Shown in pieces: positions 27,501 through 35,501 of a stretch of DNA of 64,000 bases. The notes beneath the pieces are model-generated. The model made no database searches, was not told where the DNA came from, and worked only from the letters and a program-made list of their open reading frames with translations. The position numbers and the translations under genes were made by a program. Each line of letters starts with the position of its first letter. The first letter of the stretch is position 1. This DNA comes from Magnetospirillum sp. 64-120. Lineage in GTDB: Bacteria > Pseudomonadota > Alphaproteobacteria > Rhodospirillales > Magnetospirillaceae. Location: assembly GCA_001898825.1 (NCBI GenBank), contig MKVK01000013.1, forward strand, positions 1-64,000, written 5' to 3'.

Positions 27501-27977
27501 TTCCGCCGGCTTGGCGTTGATCAGGGCGCCGACGCGACCCTGGCTGACCAGCCCCGAGGACCGCGCCCCGGTGGACGCGTCGGCGAACAGCAACTGCACG
27601 TCACGCGCCCGGGTTTCGCGGGAATTGATCCGATAGTTCGAGCCCTGGCCGCGTTCGATGCGGCGGACCACTTCCAGTTCGTCGATGTCGAACTGCGGCG
27701 GCGCGGTCCGCGCCGAATTGTCCAGCGCCACCAGCACTTCGGCGACGTTGCGGGCCGGCCGCCCCGAGGTGCCGCCGAAGATGACGTCGTCCATCTCGCC
27801 GCCGCGCATCTGCCGGGCCGAGGTTTCCCCCATCACCCAACGCAACGCTTCGATCAGGTTGGACTTGCCGCAGCCGTTGGGGCCGACCACCCCGGTCATG
27901 CCGGGTTCGATCAACAATTCGGTGGCGTCGACGAACGACTTGAACCCCGACAGCCGCAGCTTGGTGAACTGGATCAC
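24510..27977 (-). CDS. smc: Chromosome segregation ATPase SMC
   Basis: 1155 aa, typical for alphaproteobacterial SMC. N-terminal Walker A GPNGCGKSN near residue 34, two coiled-coil arms (about 165-480 and 640-980), a hinge around 500-620 (GGDYPPVLDQVSAASGFEPA, then VGIVADAVAGESLRGQL), and a C-terminal ABC signature LLSGGEQALTALALIFA with Walker B PICVLDEVDAPLDDAN. It organises and separates chromosomes with ScpA/B. It is the third gene of dciA-dsbA-smc, with a 27-base gap. Confidence 0.97.
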   Translation of the reverse strand: MIQFTKLRLSGFKSFVDATELLIEPGMTGVVGPNGCGKSNLIEALRWVMGETSARQMRGGEMDDVIFGGTSGRPARNVAEVLVALDNSARTAPPQFDIDELEVVRRIERGQGSNYRINSRETRARDVQLLFADASTGARSSGLVSQGRVGALINAKPAERRGLLEEAAGISGLYSRRHEAELRLKNAEANLARLDDVLAALDEQLKGLQRQARQAQRYRTLSEQIRSIEAQVLYLSWLEALAMIDAARAGMKEADLRVEEATELAAIAATAQAEAAADLPEMRRQHGEIEANWQRLIIEREQLESEEGRLAETRRDLEARLSQAGADLSREHARAEDAQGAVDRLAAEQEMLAEAALGEEDGRAEAEAAMEAAVQVVAASEKELSALMDEVAAADAERATALRRLQDAETRRDRLRDRVAQVQAQLSQAEQEGVDRSELTAAEMDLESALEYLEESRAEAEDWDKRRIQAQAARDSARDALQAANAERGKLKAEADALKNVLAQSAGGDYPPVLDQVSAASGFEPALAAALGEDLNASLDQNAPLHWTALGGLDNPPSLPAGIDPLARHVTAPAALARALSQVGIVADAVAGESLRGQLAVGQLLVTRDGDVFRWDGFTARAGAPSAMAVRLAQRNRLRELEARLEDAELGGEEAESKAQEAAEAVEEATLNERAAKEAVRRAETETAKARDDHSKLAQRFAAYESRMNALAEQAEAAAGDFEEAEGELLMARETVAGFPQADEGKDRINSLRADLAERRSALVEARSALDRIIREVGERKRRLDSIAGDMEQWRRRADQARAHVEELAERRETIMMEIERLASMPDSFARRRAELLDRLERAEAARKQSADALAQAEAAQAETDRAMRAAEAALANAREDRIRREAAVAAADQQCRTVAGRIAERLDMTPEQLRDIAGLVDEERPDHQDLQSKLDRLMRERDNMGPVNLRAEQEVTELEERMGAMRAEADDLVAAIAKLRHGIAELNKEGRERLLASFNQVDQHFRDLFIKLFGGGRAHLALTESDDPLEAGLEIMASPPGKRMQVLSLLSGGEQALTALALIFAVFLINPAPICVLDEVDAPLDDANVDRFCSLVEGIAKTTRTRFLIVTHHRMTMARMDRLYGVTMAERGVSQLVSVDLAGAEAISDSPVPA

Positions 27978-28004
27978 CCAGACATGCCCCCCAAAGAAGA
28001 CGCC

Positions 28005-28607
28005 TTACTTGGCGGCTTCGGTCAGCACCTTGTTGAACTCGGCATAAGGCAGGGCGCCGACCACCAGCTTGCCGTTGATCAGGAAGGACGGGGTCGAATC
28101 CACCTTGAACACCTCGTTGCCGTGCTCGGCGCGCTTCTGGATGCCCTCGAACAGATCCTGACGCTGCAGGCAGGCGTCAACGTCGGCGCCGGTCAGGCCG
28201 GCCAGACGCACGGTCTTCTTCAAGGTGTCCAGCGGGTCCTTGGACCCCAGCCACTTGTCCTGGTTTTCCATGATCAGGCCCAGAACGCCGAAATAGCGCT
28301 CGGGGCCGGCGCAATGGGCGATCATCGAGGCGCCGATGGACAGGCCGGCCGGGCCGGTGGGGAAATCGCGATAGACCAGCTTGGCCTTGCCGGTGTCGAT
28401 CCAGTTCTTCTTCACCTCGGGCAGGGTGGTCTTGTGGAAGTTGGCGCAATGGCCGCAGGTGGTGGAAGCGTATTCGACGATGGTGACCGGCGCGTCCGCC
28501 TTGCCCAGAACCTGATCGATGGGGAACGTGTCGTCCTTGCCGGCGGCCTGGGCAGCGAAAGCGGACAGGGAAACAACGGCGGCACACAGCCAAGCGACAA
28601 CCTTCAC
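28005..28607 (-). CDS. DsbA-family periplasmic thiol-disulphide protein
   Basis: 200 aa from a GTG start chosen because AAGGAG lies 8 bases upstream. Signal peptide about 1-20 (VVAWLCAAVVSLSAFAAQAA). The active site is CGHC in TTCGHCANFHKTTL. The DsbA helical insert follows, then a cis-proline loop in STPSFLINGK. It oxidises or reduces cysteines of exported proteins. This dsbA before smc is common in Rhodospirillales. A second DsbA-like gene lies at 56004. Confidence 0.9.
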   Translation of the reverse strand: MKVVAWLCAAVVSLSAFAAQAAGKDDTFPIDQVLGKADAPVTIVEYASTTCGHCANFHKTTLPEVKKNWIDTGKAKLVYRDFPTGPAGLSIGASMIAHCAGPERYFGVLGLIMENQDKWLGSKDPLDTLKKTVRLAGLTGADVDACLQRQDLFEGIQKRAEHGNEVFKVDSTPSFLINGKLVVGALPYAEFNKVLTEAAK

Positions 28608-28660
28608 GGGCTTATCTCCTTGCAAACTCGGGCGGATATTAGGCGCCGATCACGGCGGGT

Positions 28661-29149
28661 TCAAGGCTTGGCGGCGATATGACGGCCAAGGCGTTCCAGG
28701 ACCGCCTTCAATTCGGGATCGTCCACCTTGTCCAGCGCATCGGTCAACCGGGCTTCGGCCTTGGGGGCCAAAGGCGCCGCCGCCGCAACCCGCGCGTCGC
28801 GGCGCGGCAGCGGACCATGACGCAATTTCAGCCGCGCCACCGCCGCCCAGCCGAAATAGCCGTTGATGCGGTCCAGGATCAACGGTTCCAGATGCTGCAA
28901 TTCGGTGGCGAAGGCGGAATTGGCCACCTTGACCTCCAAGGTGCCGCCGCTGCGTTCGCCCTTGGCGAAGCGCACCCGAATGGGCAAGGTGTAGGACGCC
29001 ACCGCAGCCCCCACGATGGCCGGCCAGTCGACGATCATGGCACCGCCGGCAAAACCGTGACGGCCGAAAATGGGCCGCGTCAGCGTTCCCACCGGAACGC
29101 CCACCGCCACCATGCCGTATCGTCTTTGGTCCTGTTTCTCCGCGCTCAT
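28661..29149 (-). CDS. dciA: DciA-type (DUF721) replication protein
   Basis: 162 aa. N-terminal part with TLTRPIFGRHGF, then a DUF721 core VDWPAIVGAAVASYTLPIRV followed by GTLEVKVANSAFATELQHLE and LILDRINGYFGW. DciA loads or supports the replicative helicase DnaB in bacteria that lack DnaC. First gene of the dciA-dsbA-smc unit and divergent from mutY, with 35 bases between the starts. Confidence 0.85.
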   Translation of the reverse strand: MSAEKQDQRRYGMVAVGVPVGTLTRPIFGRHGFAGGAMIVDWPAIVGAAVASYTLPIRVRFAKGERSGGTLEVKVANSAFATELQHLEPLILDRINGYFGWAAVARLKLRHGPLPRRDARVAAAAPLAPKAEARLTDALDKVDDPELKAVLERLGRHIAAKP

Positions 29150-29184
29150 GGACACAAGGATAAGGCAAGGGATAAGGTTGCGCC

Positions 29185-30246
29185 ATGCCCGTCCTCGAGC
29201 CCCCCGCCCTGGCCCAATCCCTGCTTGCCTGGTACGACCGCGCCGGCCGCGACCTGCCCTGGCGCAAGAAGCACGGCGAAGTGGCCGATCCCTATCATGT
29301 CTGGCTGTCGGAAGTGATGCTGCAGCAGACCACAGTGGTGGCGGTCGCACCTTATTTCCGCAAGTTCGTCGAACGCTGGCCGAAGGTCAGCGATCTGGCC
29401 GCGGCCTCCGAAGACGAGGTCCTGCACGCCTGGGCGGGCCTGGGCTATTACGCCCGCGCCCGAAACCTGCATGCCTGCGCCAAGGTGGTGGCCAGCTGGC
29501 GCGACGGCCGTTTTCCCGACGACGAGGAATCCTTACGCAAGCTGCCGGGCATCGGCGACTACACCGCCGCCGCCATCACCGCCATCGCCTTTGGCAAGCG
29601 CGCCGTGGTCATGGACGGCAACGTGGAACGGGTGATGGCCCGGCTGTTCGCGGTGACCGATCCGTTGCCCGGCGTCAAGCCGCGCCTGAAGTCCCTGGCC
29701 GCCCAGCTGACCCCCGATTTCCGCCCCGGCGACTATGCCCAGGCGGTGATGGATCTGGGCGCCACCATCTGCACGCCGCGCAGCCCGGCCTGCGTCCTGT
29801 GCCCGTGGATGAGCGCTTGCGAAGGCTTACGCCGGGGCATCGCCGCCGAGCTGCCGGCCAAGCTGGCCAAGCCGGAACGCCCCACCCGCCACGGCACCGC
29901 CTTTTGGGCCGTGCGCAAGGACGGTGCCGTGCTGATCCGCCGCCGCCCACCGCAAGGCCTGCTGGGCGGCATGATGGAAATCCCCTCGACACCCTGGCGG
30001 GAAAGCCCCTGGGACCTGGACGAACTGGCGGCGCAACAGCCGCTGCCCGGCCAATGGCGGGTGCTGCCCGGGCTGGTGCGCCACACATTCACCCATTTCC
30101 ACCTGGAACTGAAGCTGGTGGCGGCCAAAACCGCCGGAGCCGCTGTCGCCCATGGTCTTTGGGTGCCGTTGGACAAGCTGGGCGACCACGCCCTGCCGTC
30201 GGTCATGGGCAAGGTGATCCACCACGCCCTGGCCAAGGCTTATTGA
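29185..30246 (+). CDS. mutY: A/G-specific adenine glycosylase
   Basis: 353 aa. Helix-hairpin-helix and catalytic residues: VMLQQTTVVAV near residue 45, LPGIGDYTAAAITAIAFGK near 120, with the Asp in VVMDGNVERV. A 4Fe-4S cluster is formed by CTPRSPACVLCPWMSAC (about 195-212). The C-terminal NUDIX-like domain (LLGGMMEIPSTPW) recognises 8-oxoguanine. It removes adenine mispaired with 8-oxoG. Complete and ordinary. Confidence 0.95.
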   Translation: MPVLEPPALAQSLLAWYDRAGRDLPWRKKHGEVADPYHVWLSEVMLQQTTVVAVAPYFRKFVERWPKVSDLAAASEDEVLHAWAGLGYYARARNLHACAKVVASWRDGRFPDDEESLRKLPGIGDYTAAAITAIAFGKRAVVMDGNVERVMARLFAVTDPLPGVKPRLKSLAAQLTPDFRPGDYAQAVMDLGATICTPRSPACVLCPWMSACEGLRRGIAAELPAKLAKPERPTRHGTAFWAVRKDGAVLIRRRPPQGLLGGMMEIPSTPWRESPWDLDELAAQQPLPGQWRVLPGLVRHTFTHFHLELKLVAAKTAGAAVAHGLWVPLDKLGDHALPSVMGKVIHHALAKAY

Positions 30247-30258
30247 AGGATGACGAAA

Positions 30259-30831
30259 ATGCGCCTTGCCCTTGCCGCCGCCCTGATGATCGGCCTGACC
30301 GGCCCGGCCTTGGCCGCCGATCCCACTCCCCCTGGCGAAAGGCTGTTGCTGGTGCCGCCCGCCAACTGGAAGCCGGTGCAGTTGAACCACAGCGAAAAGA
30401 TGGTGGTCACCCGGCTGTATCCGCCGGGGCAGGATGAAAACAGCTGGACCGAAATCGTCACGGTCCAGATTTATCCGAAATCCGGCCAATCGGCCCGCCA
30501 GTTCGCCGAAAGCATCATCCAGTACACCCGCGATTCCTGCGTCGCCGCCGGTCCCGGCCCGATCACCGAAAAGCCCGTCAACGGCTATCCGTCGGCCAGC
30601 GTGCCCGTCGCCTGTTCGGCGGGCCGCAATTCCGGCAAGGGCGGCTTTGTCCTGGCCACCGCCATCCAGGGCAAGGACGCCCTTTACGTGGTGCAGCGGC
30701 AGTGGCGCGGCCCGCCCATCCCGCAGGGCGGCGAACCCGCCTTTCCGCCCGGCATGTTGCAGCAATGGAGCGCCTTCGCCCAGACCGTCGGCCTGTGCGA
30801 CACCCGCGACAGCCGGCATCCTTGCCCCTAA
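30259..30831 (+). CDS. Secreted protein of unknown function
   Basis: 190 aa. Start at ATG 30259 is favoured over 30250 because GAAGG lies 8 bases before it. Signal peptide about 1-20 (LALAAALMIGLTGPALA). The mature part has ERLLLVPPANWKPVQLNHSE and three cysteines (DSCVA, VACSAG, GLCDTRD, and HPCP near the end, four in all). Short, beta-rich, follows mutY by 12 bases and may be co-transcribed. No family recognised. Confidence 0.75.
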   Translation: MRLALAAALMIGLTGPALAADPTPPGERLLLVPPANWKPVQLNHSEKMVVTRLYPPGQDENSWTEIVTVQIYPKSGQSARQFAESIIQYTRDSCVAAGPGPITEKPVNGYPSASVPVACSAGRNSGKGGFVLATAIQGKDALYVVQRQWRGPPIPQGGEPAFPPGMLQQWSAFAQTVGLCDTRDSRHPCP

Positions 30832-30872
30832 GGGGCAAGGATGGTTTTGCCTGTGGCCCGCCCAGGGCGGGC
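30820..30872. terminator. Two hairpins between convergent genes
   Basis: CCTTGCCC (30820-30827) pairs with GGGCAAGG (30833-30840) across the stop codon of the secreted-protein gene. GCCCGCCC (30856-30863) pairs with GGGCGGGC (30865-30872) just before the stop of the leftward gene. Neither has a clear U-run, so termination is likely but unproven. Confidence 0.45.
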
Positions 30873-30875
30873 GAC

Positions 30876-31412
30876 CTAGGTCAGTTCCACCTTGGGGAAG
30901 TCCACCTCGGTGCCGGCGGCCAGGTTGAAATAGTTGGTGAAGATGTTCAGCGACACGTGGCCGATGATTTCGACGATGGCGCCGTCGTCATAGCCGGCGG
31001 CGCGGATGGCCGCGAAATCCGAGGCCGCCAGCCGGCCCCGCTTGGTCACCAGAGAACGGGCGAAGACCAGGGCGGCGGCGACCTTGGGGTCGGTGCTTTT
31101 GCCCAGCAGGTTGTCCTTGGCCTCGGCGTCGCCGATCCCCAGGGACTTGCCGATGGCGGCGTGGGCCGAGGCGCAATAGGTGCAGGCGTTGATGCCGGCC
31201 ACCGCCAGGGCGATGTGTTCGCGCAGTTTGCGGTCCAGCCCGCCCTTGCCCAGATTGCCGGCGAAGCCCAGATAGGCTTCCAGCGTCGCCGGGGAATTGG
31301 CCATGGCGCGGAAGATGTTGGGCACGCCGCCGAACGAGCGCTTGACGGTTTCCAGAACCGATTTGGCGGCAGCCGAGGCGTTGTCTTGGTCGATCAGAGG
31401 GATGTTGGCCAT
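30876..31412 (-). CDS. AhpD-like/carboxymuconolactone decarboxylase family protein
   Basis: 178 aa. The CMD fold is shown by REHIALAVAGINACTYCASAH, with the redox pair CTYC and the nearby His at about 85-91. The C-terminal helix holds VEIIGHVSLNIFTNYFNLAA. Such proteins act as alkylhydroperoxidases or thiol-peroxide reductases. It is divergent from an AraC-type regulator with 68 bases between starts, so the pair may form one peroxide- or aromatic-responsive circuit. That link is inferred from position. Confidence 0.85.
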   Translation of the reverse strand: MANIPLIDQDNASAAAKSVLETVKRSFGGVPNIFRAMANSPATLEAYLGFAGNLGKGGLDRKLREHIALAVAGINACTYCASAHAAIGKSLGIGDAEAKDNLLGKSTDPKVAAALVFARSLVTKRGRLAASDFAAIRAAGYDDGAIVEIIGHVSLNIFTNYFNLAAGTEVDFPKVELT

Positions 31413-31480
31413 TGTGGTCTCCTGTTCAGGAAGTGCGAGACTTGCGATGGCCCAAACCTTGTCATACGATAAGCAGCATT

Positions 31481-32353
31481 ATGTCCGACAATAATTGCAG
31501 ATCGTCCGAATCTCCCACCGCCGACAGCTGTTCCAGCCTGTCCGTGGACCGGCTGGCCGGTATCCTGAGCCGCCTGCGCATGACCGCCCAAGTCTTTCAT
31601 GCCGGTTCGTTGACCGAAGAACGGGACTTCACCGACAGTCCCCATTTACATGTGCTGCGGATCGGACAGGTTCAGGTCAAGGCAGAAGGTTCATCCCACA
31701 GGGTCACCGCCCCGGCGGCGATCCTGCTGCCCCGTGCCGCGCCACATTCCATTACCCCGACCGACGGCGTCGCTGATTTGGCCTCGGCCCGGATCGACCT
31801 GGGCGGCATCGCCAACCCGCTGGCCCAGGCCCTGCCCCCCGTTCAGGCCCTGGACCTGCAGGCGGACAGCCTGGGGCGGCGACTGAACCAAGTGCTGGAC
31901 CTGCTATTCGCCGAAGCGCAGCAACGTCATTGCGGCCATCAGGTGGTGATGGACCGACTGGTGGAAGCGGCGCTGGTGCTGATCCTGCGCCAGGCCATGG
32001 AAGACGCCCGAGGTATCGGTCTGCTGGCCGGATTGGCCCATCCGCAATTGGCCGTGGCCCTGACCGCCATGCATGACCGCCCCGGCGCCGATTGGTCGCT
32101 GGAAAGTCTGGCGGAAACCGCCGGCCTGTCGCGCAGCGTCTTCGCCGACACGTTCCATCAGGTGGTGGGACAGCCGCCGGGGCAATATCTGACCGGGTGG
32201 CGCATGGCGCTGGCCCGCACCGCCCTGGAACGGGGCGAATCCATCAAACGGGTGGCCCGCGATATCGGCTATGCCAGCCCCGCCGCGCTGTCGCGGGCGT
32301 TTTCCCGCCATTTCGGCGTCAACGCCCGGACCCTGATCAAATCCGATCGCTAG
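31481..32353 (+). CDS. AraC-family regulator
   Basis: 290 aa. A cupin-like N-terminal sensor domain (about 20-150, with HLHVLRIGQVQVKA and LLPRAAPHSI) is followed by two helix-turn-helix segments at about 200-285 (SLAETAGLSRSVFADTF; VARDIGYASPAALSRAFSRH). Typical of AraC members that control a neighbouring oxidoreductase. The start is at 31481; its Shine-Dalgarno sequence is weak. It likely regulates the divergent AhpD-like gene. Confidence 0.85.
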   Translation: MSDNNCRSSESPTADSCSSLSVDRLAGILSRLRMTAQVFHAGSLTEERDFTDSPHLHVLRIGQVQVKAEGSSHRVTAPAAILLPRAAPHSITPTDGVADLASARIDLGGIANPLAQALPPVQALDLQADSLGRRLNQVLDLLFAEAQQRHCGHQVVMDRLVEAALVLILRQAMEDARGIGLLAGLAHPQLAVALTAMHDRPGADWSLESLAETAGLSRSVFADTFHQVVGQPPGQYLTGWRMALARTALERGESIKRVARDIGYASPAALSRAFSRHFGVNARTLIKSDR

Positions 32354-32384
32354 ACTTGTTTCAGCCCAAGCGGAAACAAGTCTA
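32351..32384. terminator. Bidirectional hairpin containing both stop codons
   Basis: TAGACTTGTTTC (32351-32362) and GAAACAAGTCTA (32373-32384) form a perfect 12-base inverted repeat with a ten-base loop. The first TAG is the stop of the AraC gene, and the last CTA is the stop (TAG) of the convergent kinase. No long U-run follows. Confidence 0.7.
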
Positions 32385-35132
32385 AAGCGCCGCGGTCTGG
32401 TCGAAAACCCGTGCCAATTGGACCGACAAGGCGGACAGGTCGCCGGTGCCGGACTTGGCGGCTTGTTCCAACCGGCTGGCGGCGTCAGACAGACGGGCAT
32501 AGCCCAGATTGGCGGCTGCCCCTTTCAGCGCATGCGCCGCCGTCGCCACCGCCGGGGCCTGTCCGGATTCCAGCGCCCCTTCGATGTCGCCCCGATACTT
32601 GGGCAACTTGTCGCGGAACGACTGGCACAGGCGGTTGAAGCTGTCTTCTCCCAGCGCATCGGACAAGTCGGCGACGATCTCCATGTCCCGCAAGGGCTGT
32701 TCGTCGTCGGGGGCCACCTCGTGGACCGGCGGGCCGCCGCGCAAGGCCCGTGCCTCGACCAGACAATCGCTCCACCGCGCCAGGATCGCGGACAGCCGGC
32801 GCCGGTCGATGGGCTTGGCCAGGAAGTCGTCCATCCCCGCGTCAAGACAGGCCTGACGGTCGCTTTCCATGGCGTTGGCGGTCATGGCGATGATGGCGAC
32901 CCGCGCTTTCGGCCCCGACAGTTCCCGGATCATGCGGGTCGCCGCCAATCCGTCCACCACCGGCATCTGCATGTCCATCAAGATCAGGTCGTAATCGCCA
33001 TGCCGCAGCAACTCCACCGCCTCGGCCCCGTTGTCGGCCACGTCGGCCCGGTGTCCCAGCTTGGACAGCAACCCCACCGCCACCTGCTGGTTGATCGAGT
33101 TGTCCTCGGCCACCAGGACCCGCAAGGGCGGACAGGACGGGGTCTCATCCTCGGCCGACAAGGCGACCGCATCAGACGCGGTTCCCCCCAGCCCCAGCAA
33201 GGACCGAAGCACGGCCAACAACGAACTTTGTCGCGTCGGTTTCATCATCACGGCGTTGATCCCCAATTGTCGCGCCGAACGTTCGATATCGCTGGAATGG
33301 GCCGACGAGGCCAGCAAGATGGGCAGGCCAGAGAAAGCGGCGTCGGCCCGCAGCAGGGCGGCCATGTCGAGCCCGGTCACCCCGGGCATCAAATGGTCCA
33401 GCACCAGCACCTGAAACGGCGGATCGGCGGTTTTCAGCGCGGCGATGCCGGCCGTGGCGTCGGCGGCACAGACCACGTGCGCCCCCCAAGCCTGGAACTG
33501 GCGCTGAAAAATCTCGGCGTTCACCGCATTGTCGTCCACCACCAGGATACGCGCCCCCTGCAGGGGACGATGCTGGGTCATGTAGGGGATCGACACGGTG
33601 GAACGGATCATGGGAACCCTGAACCAGAAGGTCGTCCCCCGTCCCTCGGTACTGCTGAAGCCGATCTCGCCGCCCATCAGGGTGACGATACGCTTGCAGA
33701 TGGCCAACCCCAGGCCCGAGCCGCCATAACGCCGCGCTGTCGACGATTCCGCCTGCACGAAGGTGCCGAACAGCTTGGACTGGGCGACAAGCGGAATGCC
33801 GATGCCGCTGTCGGTGACGTCGACACGCAGCCAGGCCTTGTCATCGGGGACGCTTTCCACCGCCACCTCAATGGTGATGGCGCCCTTTTCGGTGAACTTG
33901 ACGGCGTTGCCGGCCAAATTCAGCAGAACCTGACGGATCCGCCCGGCATCGGCCATGAACACGCCCTCGGTCTCGGGGGGGATGAAGCATGACAGGTCCA
34001 CATCCTTGTCGCGCAGGCGCGGTCCCAGGATGTCGACCACGCCTTCGACCAACGGCGCGATCTCGAACTGGCTTTCCTCGAATTCCAGCCGCCCGGCCTC
34101 CATCTTCGAGAAATCCAGGATGTCGTTGATGATGGTCAGCAGACTTTCCGCCGACAGCCGAACCGTGTTGGCGAAGTGACGCTGGTCGGCGGACAGCTTG
34201 GTGTCCAGCAACAGCGACGTCATGCCGATGATGCCGTTCATGGGCGTCCTGATTTCGTGGCTCATGGTGGCCAGGAACTCGGATTTGGCCAGATTGGCCG
34301 CTTCGGCGGCGGTCTTGGCGCCATCCAGGTCCACCACCATGCGGCTTAACAGGTTGGACCCGGACAGGATCTGCCGCGCCACCAAGCCCCCCAAAGCCAG
34401 CACCGCCAGCACGGTGGTGAACGCCAATCCCCCGCCCAGCATCAGATAATTCTGCTTTTGCCGGGCGATCTGCGCCTCCAAGGCCTTCAGGCGCTGGTCG
34501 GCGCGCAGGAACAAGCGGCTGCTTTGCTTGCGCAGCAAAACCGCCTGGGCGGAAAACTCGCTGAGCTGGGATTGCAGTTCCTCGTGCCGGTGGACGTCGT
34601 CGGCGGTCCCCGCCCCGTCCATATGCAGGCGCACCAGGGCATTGATCTTGTTGATGCGGAAATCCAGGTCGAACAGCCGGGACCGCATGGCGTCGATGTC
34701 GGGCAGGAAGCCCCGGTCGGCCGCCGTCGGAGCAAAGACGTGAGAGCGGGAAAATTCCGGCTGACCGCCCAGCCCCAGCACCATCACCTCTTCCACGATG
34801 CCGCCGCCATCCAGAACATCCAAGGCCTGCCCCAGGGCCAGGACCTGACCCTTGGCCTCGTCACGGGTACGCTCCAGCCCCATCTGGCTTTGCGCCGCCG
34901 CCATGCGATAGACGGCGGCTTCCATGCCGGCGACGTCTTGCAAGATCACGCCGACGATGTTCAGCCGCGCGGTTTCGTTGTCAGTGGAACGGTCGGCGTC
35001 TTCGATCAGATGGGCGAACAGCAGATACAGCCCGACCAGCGCCAGAAAACCGACAAGGAAACTGGCAAGCAACATCCCCATGCGGGCCAAGGGCTGCAGC
35101 CCCCCGGGTCGAAGACCGCTCGCTATTTGCAA
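32382..35132 (-). CDS. Hybrid sensor histidine kinase with two receivers and HPt
   Basis: 916 aa. Two membrane segments (about 17-38 and 233-255) flank a helical sensor region of some 190 residues. The HisKA phospho-acceptor is in [17 protein letters not shown] near 293, followed by a HATPase domain. A first receiver ([24 protein letters not shown]) and a second ([29 protein letters not shown]) follow, and then an HPt domain with [15 protein letters not shown] near 870. This is a BarA-like phosphorelay protein. The TTG start is preceded by GGGTGAG and overlaps the upstream gene by 10 bases. No output regulator lies beside it. Confidence 0.9.
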   Translation of the reverse strand: MQIASGLRPGGLQPLARMGMLLASFLVGFLALVGLYLLFAHLIEDADRSTDNETARLNIVGVILQDVAGMEAAVYRMAAAQSQMGLERTRDEAKGQVLALGQALDVLDGGGIVEEVMVLGLGGQPEFSRSHVFAPTAADRGFLPDIDAMRSRLFDLDFRINKINALVRLHMDGAGTADDVHRHEELQSQLSEFSAQAVLLRKQSSRLFLRADQRLKALEAQIARQKQNYLMLGGGLAFTTVLAVLALGGLVARQILSGSNLLSRMVVDLDGAKTAAEAANLAKSEFLATMSHEIRTPMNGIIGMTSLLLDTKLSADQRHFANTVRLSAESLLTIINDILDFSKMEAGRLEFEESQFEIAPLVEGVVDILGPRLRDKDVDLSCFIPPETEGVFMADAGRIRQVLLNLAGNAVKFTEKGAITIEVAVESVPDDKAWLRVDVTDSGIGIPLVAQSKLFGTFVQAESSTARRYGGSGLGLAICKRIVTLMGGEIGFSSTEGRGTTFWFRVPMIRSTVSIPYMTQHRPLQGARILVVDDNAVNAEIFQRQFQAWGAHVVCAADATAGIAALKTADPPFQVLVLDHLMPGVTGLDMAALLRADAAFSGLPILLASSAHSSDIERSARQLGINAVMMKPTRQSSLLAVLRSLLGLGGTASDAVALSAEDETPSCPPLRVLVAEDNSINQQVAVGLLSKLGHRADVADNGAEAVELLRHGDYDLILMDMQMPVVDGLAATRMIRELSGPKARVAIIAMTANAMESDRQACLDAGMDDFLAKPIDRRRLSAILARWSDCLVEARALRGGPPVHEVAPDDEQPLRDMEIVADLSDALGEDSFNRLCQSFRDKLPKYRGDIEGALESGQAPAVATAAHALKGAAANLGYARLSDAASRLEQAAKSGTGDLSALSVQLARVFDQTAAL

Positions 35133-35410
35133 ATGCTCACCCCCGAACGGGGATCGGTGTGGCAGAACACCTTGTCTTTGCCGATCTTGCCGATGGTGTT
35201 GCCCTTGCCGTCGCTGTGCAGGATCACCTTGTCCTTGCCCATCTTGCCGACGGTGCCGTTGGGCGTCGCTTTCAGCACGGTCTTTTCGTCGCCATCCTTG
35301 ACGATGGTGGTCCCCGATCCGGGCGGCGAGACCACGATCAGCGGCTTGTCATCCGCCCAAACAGCCGGCGGCAGCAGCAAGACAAGGACAAAGGCGGCCA
35401 CCGAACGCAT
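35123..35410 (-). CDS. Small exported protein of unknown function
   Basis: 95 aa with a signal peptide (about 1-19, [17 protein letters not shown]). The mature part contains three short repeats of the type G(K/T)xGKMGKDKV and ends with a cysteine pair (FCHTD, SICK). Its stop overlaps the start of the hybrid kinase gene by 10 bases, so it may be translated with the kinase and serve as its periplasmic accessory. That is inference. Confidence 0.65.
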   Translation of the reverse strand: MRSVAAFVLVLLLPPAVWADDKPLIVVSPPGSGTTIVKDGDEKTVLKATPNGTVGKMGKDKVILHSDGKGNTIGKIGKDKVFCHTDPRSGVSICK

Positions 35411-35501
35411 GGCGAAATCTCCGAACAAGGCTTTTGGCATTCAAGCATTGGTGGCGAGAAAAGTCCATGCGGACGCGCTTTGTTCCGCCTATACTCCGGC
35501 C

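Noticed and set aside
24357-28682. A 1441-codon open frame on the plus strand
   Set aside because: It lies antisense to smc and dsbA. Its low-complexity Gly/His/Gln-rich translation is a by-product of GC-rich codon use in those genes.
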